Source: Alphaproteobacteria bacterium UBA2954 (lineage in GTDB: Bacteria; Pseudomonadota; Alphaproteobacteria; Puniceispirillales; Puniceispirillaceae). Taken from it: a stretch of DNA of 7,749 nucleotides. This document shows positions 1 through 6,711 of this stretch, in pieces. Within the stretch, counting starts at the first letter, position 1. The number at the start of each line of letters is the position of its first letter. The DNA lies in the NCBI GenBank assembly GCA_002348585.1, contig DEBO01000148.1, forward strand, positions 1 to 7,749, written 5' to 3'. The position numbers and the translations under genes were made by a program. A model generated the notes under the pieces. The model worked only from the letters and a program-made list of their open reading frames with translations. It had not been told where the DNA came from and made no database searches.

Positions 1-950
1 ATTTGTAAACGGGATAAGCCGTCCATCAATCCCGCATCATCAAGTTCGGATGGCAACCCAGCAAAATATCCTTTTAGCATATAAAGTGCTACAGGGATGG
101 TTGTTGCTGGGTACACAATGCACAACCCTAAAAGTGAATTACGAAGACCAAGTTGGCTAAACACAGCATATAAGGGAATTACCAAGATAATGGCAGGTAT
201 CAGATAAATTAAAAGAATTGAACTCGAAAGCCATTCACGTCCTTGGAAACGAAGCTTTGCCACAGCATAAGCACCTGGTATTGAAAAAAACAAGGTTATT
301 AAGACAGTCACAAACGAGACGATAGTTGAGTTTAATAACAGTGTACCAAAATTATATTCCGAAAAAAGCTCTATATAAGAGCGGAATAATTCACTCGTGC
401 CGAGATTAAAATCAATAGAGAGGTCCAGTGGATTAATGAGCAGGCTCTGTTGGCCTTTTAGACTTGTCAAAACCATAATATAAAATGGGATGAGGACGGC
501 AATTATGAACATGAATAAGCCAAGACCCCATAAAAGCCGAAGATAGAACTGCTCGATGGCATAGCGTTTTTGTAATGTAGGCCTGAGGTCTTGAATTGTT
601 GCCTCAAGGCAAAACCACGAAATCAGAGAAACAGCTACAAGGCCAAAAGCATTCTGCCAGTTTGAAAGTAGGCCATTTGGAATAAAAGGTTTGCCGTCCC
701 CGAATGCAAAAAGCAGAACAAACATTGCCAAGATTCCAACAAAATGGCGGATCACAATCAACTGAGGGCGATAAATTATAGCCAATAATCCAATTATTGT
801 GCCAGCCATCACTGCTGGTCCAAGCTGCAAAGGCACAGCTTCCCCAGTTGAAATAATCAATAGGACGGTCACAGATATTTGCCAAAGGACTGTCCATACA
901 CCCCCTGCTATTGCAGCTCCAAAAGTTCCATGCATCCAAAATTTTGTCAT
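1..950 (-). CDS. MalG-type sugar ABC transporter permease with N-terminal extension, C-terminus cut off by the window edge
   Basis: This is an inner-membrane subunit of a carbohydrate ABC importer (MalG type, binding-protein-dependent transport domain). The frame is open from the ATG at 950-948 to the left edge, giving 316 residues. Residues from about 138 look like an ordinary MalG protein: TM1 near 138-160, then an SLKG turn, a hydrophobic stretch near 203-225, the YAVAKLRFQGRE segment near 228-239, further TM segments near 241-264 and 271-291, and the cytoplasmic ATPase-contact loop SELDDAGLMDG at 301-311. That loop is a variant of the usual ELEEAAxxDG. Residues 1 to about 125 are extra for this family and contain about four hydrophobic segments (near 11-34, 42-60, 64-83 and 101-117). 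The start is well supported: ATGA overlaps the stop of the upstream permease gene, and AAAGGA lies at 962-957. The remaining C-terminus should follow beyond position 1. Confidence 0.9.
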   Translation of the reverse strand, partial: MTKFWMHGTFGAAIAGGVWTVLWQISVTVLLIISTGEAVPLQLGPAVMAGTIIGLLAIIYRPQLIVIRHFVGILAMFVLLFAFGDGKPFIPNGLLSNWQNAFGLVAVSLISWFCLEATIQDLRPTLQKRYAIEQFYLRLLWGLGLFMFIIAVLIPFYIMVLTSLKGQQSLLINPLDLSIDFNLGTSELFRSYIELFSEYNFGTLLLNSTIVSFVTVLITLFFSIPGAYAVAKLRFQGREWLSSSILLIYLIPAIILVIPLYAVFSQLGLRNSLLGLCIVYPATTIPVALYMLKGYFAGLPSELDDAGLMDGLSRLQ

Positions 951-2242
951 CCTGTATCCTTTGGTGAAAAACGGATGAATATTGAAGCAAAAAACAGTAA
1001 AAGCACGAATATGACTACAGCCACAGCAGCTCCCGCGCCAAGATTAGAGATGGCAAATGCTTGTTCATAAACACTAACTGTTAACGTTCGCGTACCAGCG
1101 TTGCCTCCCGTCAAAAGAAAAATGTCATCAAATTTATTGAACGTCCAAATAAAGCGCAGTAGGAAAAGAATGGCTAAAATACCTGCAATGAAGGGTAAAG
1201 ATAAAAACCAAAACTGCTGTATAGGTGATGCACCATCAATTTCTGCCGCTTCATATATATCAGAAGGAATTGATTGCATACGCGCTAAAATGAAAAGAAA
1301 TGAAAGTGGAAAATATCGCCATACCTCAAAGAGGATTACCATTGTTAAAGCAAGTGGAAAGCTGAAAGAAAAACCAAAAACTCCTACTTCCATACTTCTT
1401 TGGCCGAAAAAATTGATTGGGGTTGATACTACATCCATTTGGACAAGCATAGCATTAAGCGCACCTGAAAACGGATCAAGTAATACTATCCAGCTGAAAG
1501 CTACAGCGATTACAGGAGCTACATAAGGGAATAACATAAGGCCTCTCACGATTGGCCTACCTGGAAAACTTTTCTGTAAAATCAGAGCCGCAAAAACTCC
1601 AAACAGCAATGCACCTGCTGTACCAAAAACGGTATAATAAAACGAGACCTTCAATACATCCCAAAATTCTGTTGCTGAGAAGACTTTTTTAAAATTTTTT
1701 ACTGTGAAATCAAGAGAAGTTAGCACATTGTAAGTTTCAAATTTTGCAACTGGAACACTATTTAGCAAAACTTTTTTCAGATTGGGCAACAAACTATTCG
1801 CCTGGATTTCAATCTCAATTCTCCCTCGGCCTTTCGGATCAAGTTTTCCAAGGTCACATACCAAAAGGTTTTCTTGTTTCTGAATTTCATCAAAGATAGA
1901 ACAGTGGGGGTCTAAGTTTTTTATGAAAAGATCATTCGGTAAATTATCACTGAATTTCACCGATGTTAGAGGATATTTTATTGATGAATTGCGAAAACGA
2001 TACTGAATTTTTGCACTGTCTCCTACTTGTTCAATATTGCCACGGAGCTGTTCTTTAACGATTAGCGTGGGTGGTCGAAGGTCTGCTAAAGTTATTGGCT
2101 TAACTGAGATCCAGAAATTAGCGATTAGCGGCAACATAACAATTGAGAAAACAAGAAGGAAAGTTGGCAGTAACAAGCCATAAGCAAGCCTCTGCTCACG
2201 GCGTGCCAGAGTTCCCTTTCCTCTGCGCATCGTGCTACTCAT
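947..2242 (-). CDS. MalF-type sugar ABC transporter permease with DUF11-like periplasmic insert
   Basis: This is an inner-membrane subunit of a carbohydrate ABC importer, paired with the MalG-type gene that overlaps its stop. TM1 spans about residues 21-45. The transport core restarts at FTVKNFKKVF (179-188), with further membrane segments near 199-222, 232-256, 286-318, 348-368 and 402-424. The ATPase-contact loop EAAEIDGASPIQQFWFLSLP (331-350) matches the family EAA...G...LP consensus. At 431 residues it is roughly 100-130 longer than typical relatives. The extra length lies between TM1 and TM2 (about 48-178), in the first periplasmic loop. Residues 66-150 read like a DUF11 domain: a YRFRNSS strand, DNLP at 99-102, Cys114, Cys129, DLGKLDPKG at 130-138, then RIEIEIQ. 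These are the only two cysteines in the protein, so a periplasmic disulfide is plausible. No clear Shine-Dalgarno sequence precedes the ATG at 2242; Met5 (2230) is an alternative start. Confidence 0.93.
   Translation of the reverse strand: MSSTMRRGKGTLARREQRLAYGLLLPTFLLVFSIVMLPLIANFWISVKPITLADLRPPTLIVKEQLRGNIEQVGDSAKIQYRFRNSSIKYPLTSVKFSDNLPNDLFIKNLDPHCSIFDEIQKQENLLVCDLGKLDPKGRGRIEIEIQANSLLPNLKKVLLNSVPVAKFETYNVLTSLDFTVKNFKKVFSATEFWDVLKVSFYYTVFGTAGALLFGVFAALILQKSFPGRPIVRGLMLFPYVAPVIAVAFSWIVLLDPFSGALNAMLVQMDVVSTPINFFGQRSMEVGVFGFSFSFPLALTMVILFEVWRYFPLSFLFILARMQSIPSDIYEAAEIDGASPIQQFWFLSLPFIAGILAILFLLRFIWTFNKFDDIFLLTGGNAGTRTLTVSVYEQAFAISNLGAGAAVAVVIFVLLLFFASIFIRFSPKDTG
957..962 (-). promoter_or_regulatory. 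Ribosome binding site for the MalG-type permease
   Basis: On the minus strand AAAGGA ends six bases before the ATG at 950. It lies inside the last codons of the upstream permease gene. With the 4-bp ATGA stop/start overlap it suggests translational coupling of the two permease subunits, and it decides the start of the downstream gene. Confidence 0.6.
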
Positions 2243-2276
2243 TGTTTACGTTGCCATATTACGTTTAAATCAATAA

Positions 2277-2300
2277 GGCAGCCATATTGCTATGGCTGCC
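2277..2300 (-). promoter_or_regulatory. Intercistronic stem-loop between binding-protein and permease genes
   Basis: GGCAGCCATA and TATGGCTGCC form a perfect 10-bp stem around a 4-base loop. It starts 10 bases after the binding-protein stop codon and ends 34 bases before the MalF-type start. The minus-strand bases after it (TTATTGATTT) are not a true U-tract, so strong intrinsic termination is unlikely. In many sugar importer operons, hairpins at this place protect the binding-protein mRNA or partly terminate transcription, so that more binding protein than permease is made. That role is an inference here. Confidence 0.65.
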
Positions 2301-2310
2301 CGTAGATAAT

Positions 2311-3654
2311 TTATTGCACAGTTGCAAGTTCAGAGTTGAGCTTTGCAACAGCATCAGCTGAGCTGATTTCATCGTCAATATATTGTCGAACTACGCGATT
2401 GATCACCTGAGAGTTAATGATCTTGGAAGCTAGCGAAAGCTGGCCTTCTTTTACACCCCAACGATCAGCTGTTTCAAGTCCGGACACGATTTTGCGAATG
2501 GTCCCCGCATCGTAAAGGTCTGAAAGAGGCGCTTTGCGGTCTACGCCAACCGGCAATTTTGACCAAGCATTGATATATTTTGCTGTGTCAAAAGGGTCTC
2601 CACGCCGCACTGGAAATTTTCCCTCTGGCGCAATAGATAGAGTTGCGGTATAGCCATCTTTCATGGAGTAAGTCACAAATTCAGAAGCAACTTCTGTATT
2701 AGCATCACTTGTTACTCCAAAGTAACGAATATCGGCCCAAGCAGCTCCTGCTGAATTTGATGGTCCACCAAATGTGGTTACAATACCAGTTTTGGATGCG
2801 AGTTCAGATGAAGTTGGGTCATCATTTATCGTTGGTGGCGCTGAATCTCTTAGGCCTGCTAATTCGTCAAGAATAAATGGAGACCAAATAATCATCGCGG
2901 CTTGTCCAGCAAAGTATACTGCACGTGATTGCTTCCAAAATAATTCACCAGGTGGTGATGCCTTGGCTATTTTCTTATAAAAATCAAGCACTTCGGTGGT
3001 TGCTTTTTCGTCAAGCTCGGCAAAACCATCAGCATTTACAGGGGAGACGCCGTTAGCAAGAAACACATGTTCCAAGACTTGGCTCATGAAATTCTCATCT
3101 ACTTTATTCGGGGCAACAAAACCATACATTGATGGCGGATTATGAAGTGCATCGACAGCTGCTACTATGTTAGCGTAACTATTTGGCGGAGCAAGGCCTG
3201 CAGCATCAAACAGATCTTTTCGATAAACAACCATTTGCGTCCAGCCATCGACAGGCACAGCAGCGGTCATACCATCAAATTGTGCCATTTCAATTGCGCC
3301 AGGAGCGAAAGTTCTTCTCATCAATGTATCTACAATATCGGAATTAGTTTCGACGTCTAGAATGCCTGCCTCTGCCCAGGGCAGCACATACTGCAGAGTA
3401 TGGTATATTACATCAGGTAGGTCACCCGCTGCGAAAGCAGCCGTTGTGCGAGTGCCAAGCTCTTTTTCTTCAACAGGTATTACCTCCACGGTATGTCCAG
3501 TTTTTGCATTAAATGCATCCGCCATTTCTTGCTGTTTTGCCAGACGCGCCGGTTGATTTTCAGTCGTCCAGAAGCGAATTGTATCCGCACTGGCGGCACT
3601 TATGACCATGGCAGAAAGCGCCATAGAGACGGCCGTTACGTATAGTGGTCTCAT
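2311..3654 (-). CDS. Periplasmic sugar-binding protein of an ABC importer (family 1 extracellular solute-binding protein)
   Basis: This secreted receptor should bind a sugar or glycoside in the periplasm and deliver it to the two permeases encoded just downstream. The 447-residue protein begins with a Sec signal peptide: Arg2, a hydrophobic stretch at about 5-20, and a likely cleavage after ASA at residue 23, leaving a mature N-terminus DTIRFWTTE. The mature protein shows family landmarks: an EVIPVEEKEL strand and turn (57-66), a GDLPDVIY segment (78-84), AVPVDGWTQMVVYRKDLFDAAG (132-153), where full-length members contact the ligand or hinge, and FAGQAAMIIWSPF (248-260). The start has a strong Shine-Dalgarno sequence. 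It lies 25 bp after the repressor gene in the same direction. The substrate cannot be read from the sequence; an oligosaccharide or glycoside is the natural guess. Confidence 0.95.
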   Translation of the reverse strand: MRPLYVTAVSMALSAMVISAASADTIRFWTTENQPARLAKQQEMADAFNAKTGHTVEVIPVEEKELGTRTTAAFAAGDLPDVIYHTLQYVLPWAEAGILDVETNSDIVDTLMRRTFAPGAIEMAQFDGMTAAVPVDGWTQMVVYRKDLFDAAGLAPPNSYANIVAAVDALHNPPSMYGFVAPNKVDENFMSQVLEHVFLANGVSPVNADGFAELDEKATTEVLDFYKKIAKASPPGELFWKQSRAVYFAGQAAMIIWSPFILDELAGLRDSAPPTINDDPTSSELASKTGIVTTFGGPSNSAGAAWADIRYFGVTSDANTEVASEFVTYSMKDGYTATLSIAPEGKFPVRRGDPFDTAKYINAWSKLPVGVDRKAPLSDLYDAGTIRKIVSGLETADRWGVKEGQLSLASKIINSQVINRVVRQYIDDEISSADAVAKLNSELATVQ

Positions 3655-3663
3655 GATTCAATT

Positions 3664-3669
3664 TCCTCC
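3664..3669 (-). promoter_or_regulatory. Strong ribosome binding site for the binding protein
   Basis: GGAGGA on the minus strand ends nine bases before the ATG at 3654, in the 25-bp gap after the repressor stop codon. It is the best Shine-Dalgarno match of the operon. That fits the need for high binding-protein levels and confirms the chosen start. Confidence 0.75.
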
Positions 3670-3679
3670 AAAAAATAGT

Positions 3680-4744
3680 TCATGGTTTGCCGGAGTCTTT
3701 CCGGATTGGTGGCCAAGTGCTCAATGGGGCATTGGCCGTCTCCCGCCGAACTAGAGAAGCACGGACGAGTTCTTGGTTGTTGGGCGGTAAACTGCCGCTC
3801 TCAACAATGTTTAAAAGCATTTGAGCCAACTTTTCACCGGCTGATTTTAATGGTTGGTGCATGGTTGTCAAAGGCGGGTCAAGCCAAGCTCCTAGCTCTA
3901 ATCCATCATAACCAATTATTGAAATCTCTTGACCTGGGCGAATGCCTTTTTCGCGAAGCGCTTGCATTGCCCCAATTGCCACAACATCTGAGATGCAACA
4001 GACTGCAGATGGAGGAACTTTTACTTCGAGAAGCCGTTCCATTGCTCTCTTGCCACCATCAAATGTCAGCTCAGTAATCTCTGCATAATTAATCGGAATT
4101 TCTATTCCGCACGACTGTAGCCCATGCAGCCATCCATTTTTCCGTTGTCGCGCAAAGTTATAGTCTTTTGGTCCGCCAATGTGAGCGATATGCTTATGTC
4201 CAAGTTTAACGAAATGAGTAGTCATCTCAAAAAACGCTAGCTCGTTATCTACGTCGAGCCACGCTGAATCCTTGCTGTCAGATGACCTGCCATGTGACAC
4301 AAAAGGTATGCCCAATCGCTTTAGTAATGCAAAGCGATGGTCATCGCTTAGAGTACGAGTAATTACCAATCCACTTATGTTACGAGTTCGTGCAATTTTC
4401 TTAAAAACTCTTATTTCTTCTTCAGGAGTTTGTGGGGCAATTACACACAAGTCCCATCCATATTTTGTCAGAGCTTTTGCTATGCCAGCCATCAACTCAT
4501 TGATGAACTGACCTGCGATTTGATTGGATTGGATTGGCATAACATATCCAATTGTTTCTGATTTCCCTGAAGCAAGTCTTTTTGCATGAATATTGGGCTC
4601 GTAACCTAGTTGTTTGGCCATTTTCCGAACAACGGTCTTGGTTTCAGCGGAAATGTCTTTGTAATCATTAAGTGCGCGAGAAATTGTGCTCTCTGATAAA
4701 TTGAGCCGTTCGGCCATCATTTTTAAGCGTGTTGGCTCCCCCAT
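3680..4744 (-). CDS. LacI-family transcriptional repressor
   Basis: This is a cytoplasmic sugar-responsive DNA-binding protein, first gene of the minus-strand operon. The N-terminal helix-turn-helix spans about residues 6-25, with MMAERLNLSESTISRALN typical of LacI proteins. The hinge follows (LGYEPN at 46-51, then KRLASGKSETIG at 55-66). The periplasmic-binding-protein-like core (about 66-335) includes HIGGPKDYNFARQRKNGW (188-205), where family members contact the sugar. It also has CCISDVVAIGAMQALREKG (249-267) and IIGYDGLELGAWLDPPLTTM (276-295). The 354-residue length is normal. GGAG at 4759-4756 gives a possible ribosome site 11 bases before the ATG. Two LacI-type palindromes lie directly upstream, so autoregulation and control of the importer genes are likely. 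The inducer is presumably the imported sugar or a derivative. Confidence 0.96.
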   Translation of the reverse strand: MGEPTRLKMMAERLNLSESTISRALNDYKDISAETKTVVRKMAKQLGYEPNIHAKRLASGKSETIGYVMPIQSNQIAGQFINELMAGIAKALTKYGWDLCVIAPQTPEEEIRVFKKIARTRNISGLVITRTLSDDHRFALLKRLGIPFVSHGRSSDSKDSAWLDVDNELAFFEMTTHFVKLGHKHIAHIGGPKDYNFARQRKNGWLHGLQSCGIEIPINYAEITELTFDGGKRAMERLLEVKVPPSAVCCISDVVAIGAMQALREKGIRPGQEISIIGYDGLELGAWLDPPLTTMHQPLKSAGEKLAQMLLNIVESGSLPPNNQELVRASLVRRETANAPLSTWPPIRKDSGKP

Positions 4745-4759
4745 TCTAAAATCGTCTCC

Positions 4760-4771
4760 GAAAGCGCTTTC
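4760..4771. promoter_or_regulatory. LacI-type operator, proximal box
   Basis: GAAAGCGCTTTC is a perfect 12-bp palindrome with the central CG typical of LacI-family sites. It abuts the possible ribosome site of the repressor gene and is centred 21 bases upstream of its ATG. A repressor bound here would block initiation or elongation into the operon. The match to the family consensus is seen in the sequence; binding by the adjacent repressor is inferred. Confidence 0.85.
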
Positions 4772-4777
4772 AGAGTC

Positions 4778-4797
4778 AACCGAAAACGCTTTCGGTT
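4778..4797. promoter_or_regulatory. LacI-type operator, distal box
   Basis: AACCGAAAACGCTTTCGGTT is a 20-bp inverted repeat with one mismatched pair; its core GAAAACGCTTTC shares GAAANCGNTTTC with the proximal box. The two centres are 22 bp apart, about two helical turns, so two repressor dimers could sit on the same face of the DNA. Its centre is about 111 bp from the start of the divergent gene. Confidence 0.8.
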
Positions 4798-4898
4798 ATG
4801 TAAAAAACTAGTTGGTTTGGCATACGGTCATTTAGAGTGTTTTTGTAAAAAACAAATTTAACGTACTTTAAAGCTAAGAAGTAGTTGGTATCTGAAAA

Positions 4899-6704
4899 AT
4901 GATCAATCTCGCAAACTGGTTAATAAATCAGAATGATTTTTCTGAACTACTTTTAGATACAGCAACGGATAATGGTGCTCGCCTTTGCCGCGCTTGGCTT
5001 CTTCAAGGGTGTAAAAACCATCCTGACCATGAAAATGCGAAACAACTCATAAGAAACTCTAAGTTTTCTCCAGTATCTGATTTTCTTTCCTTAACCTTTT
5101 CTAAACTAGCAAAATACCCTGAAAAGGAGGCTCCAACTCCTTGGAAAATATTTTGCCCATCAGCAGATGAAGCGAGTTCAGATGCTGAAACTATGGCTCA
5201 TGAGATTGAAAAAAGACGATGTCTCTCAAATGTAAAATTACCACAAGCGCCAATTAAAAAGCCCGCACAGGAACTCCTATTCACTACTAACGCTCTTCTT
5301 GCACCCCCTATTGATCCTGATTCAACAAACATACCTGAAGAGATTAGGGCTGAAGCAAGGCGTTTTGCTTTTTTACCTCAAACTTTTTGGTATGATCATC
5401 CAATTCACCTAGATTCTAGTTTAAAAGAGAATGAAATACTCTATGGGCTTTCGGCTCTCGATAGAGCGATGGCATATGAGGTGCAAGCCGGGTTATTAGG
5501 GCGAAATGAGCGCCTTGATGTTGTGATTTCAATTTCTGTTACCCATGAAGGAATGGAAAATCTTGCTCTTCGTTTTTTAAAGGTACTTATACAGCGGCAT
5601 TTAAAGTTACGACATTTACGTGTGTTTTTGTTTGATGAAATTCGCTGTCAAAAAATAATTAAATGTCTCTGTTCTGGAGATTCAGCAACTCTGCATGTTT
5701 TTGGTGTCAATGGCTCTTATGGAAGGCATTACAGTTTTCTGAAAGCTGTTCTTCTGCTTTGGAAAATGACTATAAACCCCCGCGCCCGGTTCTCTTTTAA
5801 ATTTGATCTTGATCAGGTTTTTGACCAATCAAAACTTTTGTTTCACACAGGAAAGAGCGCATTAGCTGCGATTTGTAATCCTATTTGGGGTGGCAGTGCG
5901 TTAGACCGAGATGGTCGCAACGTTGACCTTGGTATGTTAGCAGGTGGCCTCATAAATAAAGAAGATTCCTTTAATGGATTATTTGTTCCTGATGTAAAAC
6001 GTCCCGACTATAATCAATACTTAGATCGATTAGATTCGCGGCGTATATTCTGTCCACAATGGCCCCAAGCCATCTCAACAGAAATTGAAATTTTACAAGA
6101 AAAAAACGCGTATCAACGTATTCACGTGACTGGTGGAACCACAGGTATTACTGCAGAGGCCTTACAAAAATGGCATCCATTCACACCAAGTTTCATAAAT
6201 CGCGCTGAAGATCAGGCTTTTGGTTTATCCACTTTGGCTAAAGAAGGCTATCTAGGCCATCTTCATGCAAATGGGCTGATAATGCGGCACGATAAAGATA
6301 TGTTTGCAACTCGTTCAATTGAAAATGCGCATGCCGGAAAAATGATAGGTAACATAGAAAGGCTACTCTTATTTAGCCACTATGCTAAATTTCACAGATT
6401 AGGTTTCGACCACGTACAAGACCATCTTTGGCCGTTCACGTCATGTTATGTGCACTCGCAAGCTGTTGGACTTTCCGGATTGATTTTTGCCTTAGACGGG
6501 GCTGCCCAAGGTGGTGACTTTGTCGCGCAGGGCGCGCCTAGATTGCAAAATTGCCTGAATTTTTGCCAAAACAGAATCAAATACCAATTTGATTTTGAGC
6601 AATCTGGCTGGGAAACAGTTTACACCTGTCTAGCAAGTCAAACTAATGCTTCTGGCGATCTTTTAGAATTAGTAACAGATTCCTTAGTTATGGCTGGCGG
6701 TTAA
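4899..6704 (+). CDS. Uncharacterised GT-A-like glycosyltransferase candidate
   Basis: I do not recognise this 601-residue protein as a named family. It has no signal peptide or membrane segment and is probably cytoplasmic. The middle has GT-A landmarks in order. These are a hydrophobic strand LDVVISISVTHEG (206-218), KFDLDQVF (301-308) with a possible metal-binding Asp303-x-Asp305, and a glycine loop TGGTTGIT (411-418). NRAEDQAFGL (434-443) follows as the xED motif, then histidines at 453, 455 and 464 as candidates for the C-terminal metal ligand. Residues 1 to about 180 and 490-601 match nothing I know. An in-frame TGA at 4893-4895 makes the ATG at 4899 the first possible start, but no good Shine-Dalgarno sequence precedes it. 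It diverges from the sugar-import operon, so its acceptor or product may be related to the imported sugar. The donor, acceptor and even transferase activity are unproven; a related phosphorylase-like or inactive role is possible. Confidence 0.62.
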   Translation: MINLANWLINQNDFSELLLDTATDNGARLCRAWLLQGCKNHPDHENAKQLIRNSKFSPVSDFLSLTFSKLAKYPEKEAPTPWKIFCPSADEASSDAETMAHEIEKRRCLSNVKLPQAPIKKPAQELLFTTNALLAPPIDPDSTNIPEEIRAEARRFAFLPQTFWYDHPIHLDSSLKENEILYGLSALDRAMAYEVQAGLLGRNERLDVVISISVTHEGMENLALRFLKVLIQRHLKLRHLRVFLFDEIRCQKIIKCLCSGDSATLHVFGVNGSYGRHYSFLKAVLLLWKMTINPRARFSFKFDLDQVFDQSKLLFHTGKSALAAICNPIWGGSALDRDGRNVDLGMLAGGLINKEDSFNGLFVPDVKRPDYNQYLDRLDSRRIFCPQWPQAISTEIEILQEKNAYQRIHVTGGTTGITAEALQKWHPFTPSFINRAEDQAFGLSTLAKEGYLGHLHANGLIMRHDKDMFATRSIENAHAGKMIGNIERLLLFSHYAKFHRLGFDHVQDHLWPFTSCYVHSQAVGLSGLIFALDGAAQGGDFVAQGAPRLQNCLNFCQNRIKYQFDFEQSGWETVYTCLASQTNASGDLLELVTDSLVMAGG

Positions 6705-6711
6705 ACTTAAT

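Larger units (their letters stand above)
4745..4898. promoter_or_regulatory. Divergent intergenic control region
   Basis: This 154-bp region separates the repressor-importer operon (minus) from the GT-A-like gene (plus). The repressor-proximal third holds the two operators. The rest is AT-rich and must contain the plus-strand promoter and perhaps the minus one. A minus-strand TTGACT at 4779-4774, between the operators, could be a -35 box, but the hexamer 17 bp later (GACGAT) is poor. I could not pin down a convincing -10 on either strand. TGTAAAAAAC occurs twice, at 4799-4808 and 4844-4853, which may just reflect A-richness. Confidence 0.6.

Noticed and set aside
604..990. 128-codon minus-strand open frame across the permease junction
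   Set aside because: It is a shifted reading frame. The correct frame, from the ATG at 950, gives a continuous MalG-like protein to the window edge with recognisable family motifs, while this one gives a Trp/Cys-rich sequence without family resemblance.
1101..1526. 141-codon plus-strand open frame opposite the MalF-type permease
   Set aside because: It lies wholly antisense to a well-supported gene, gives a Lys/Ser-rich protein with no recognisable domain, and explains nothing that the permease does not.
1681..2040. Low-GC stretch over the DUF11-like insert as a sign of recent transfer
   Set aside because: By hand count it is about 34% GC, but parts of the permease core (1201-1380) are about 35%, so the insert does not stand out from its own gene.
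2277..2300. Stem-loop as a full intrinsic terminator ending the operon
   Set aside because: The stem is strong, but the bases that follow on the minus strand are mixed A and T rather than a U-run, and the permease genes continue in the same direction at once.
3682..4077. 131-codon plus-strand open frame opposite the LacI gene
   Set aside because: It is antisense to conserved LacI core codons and has no domain resemblance or convincing context.
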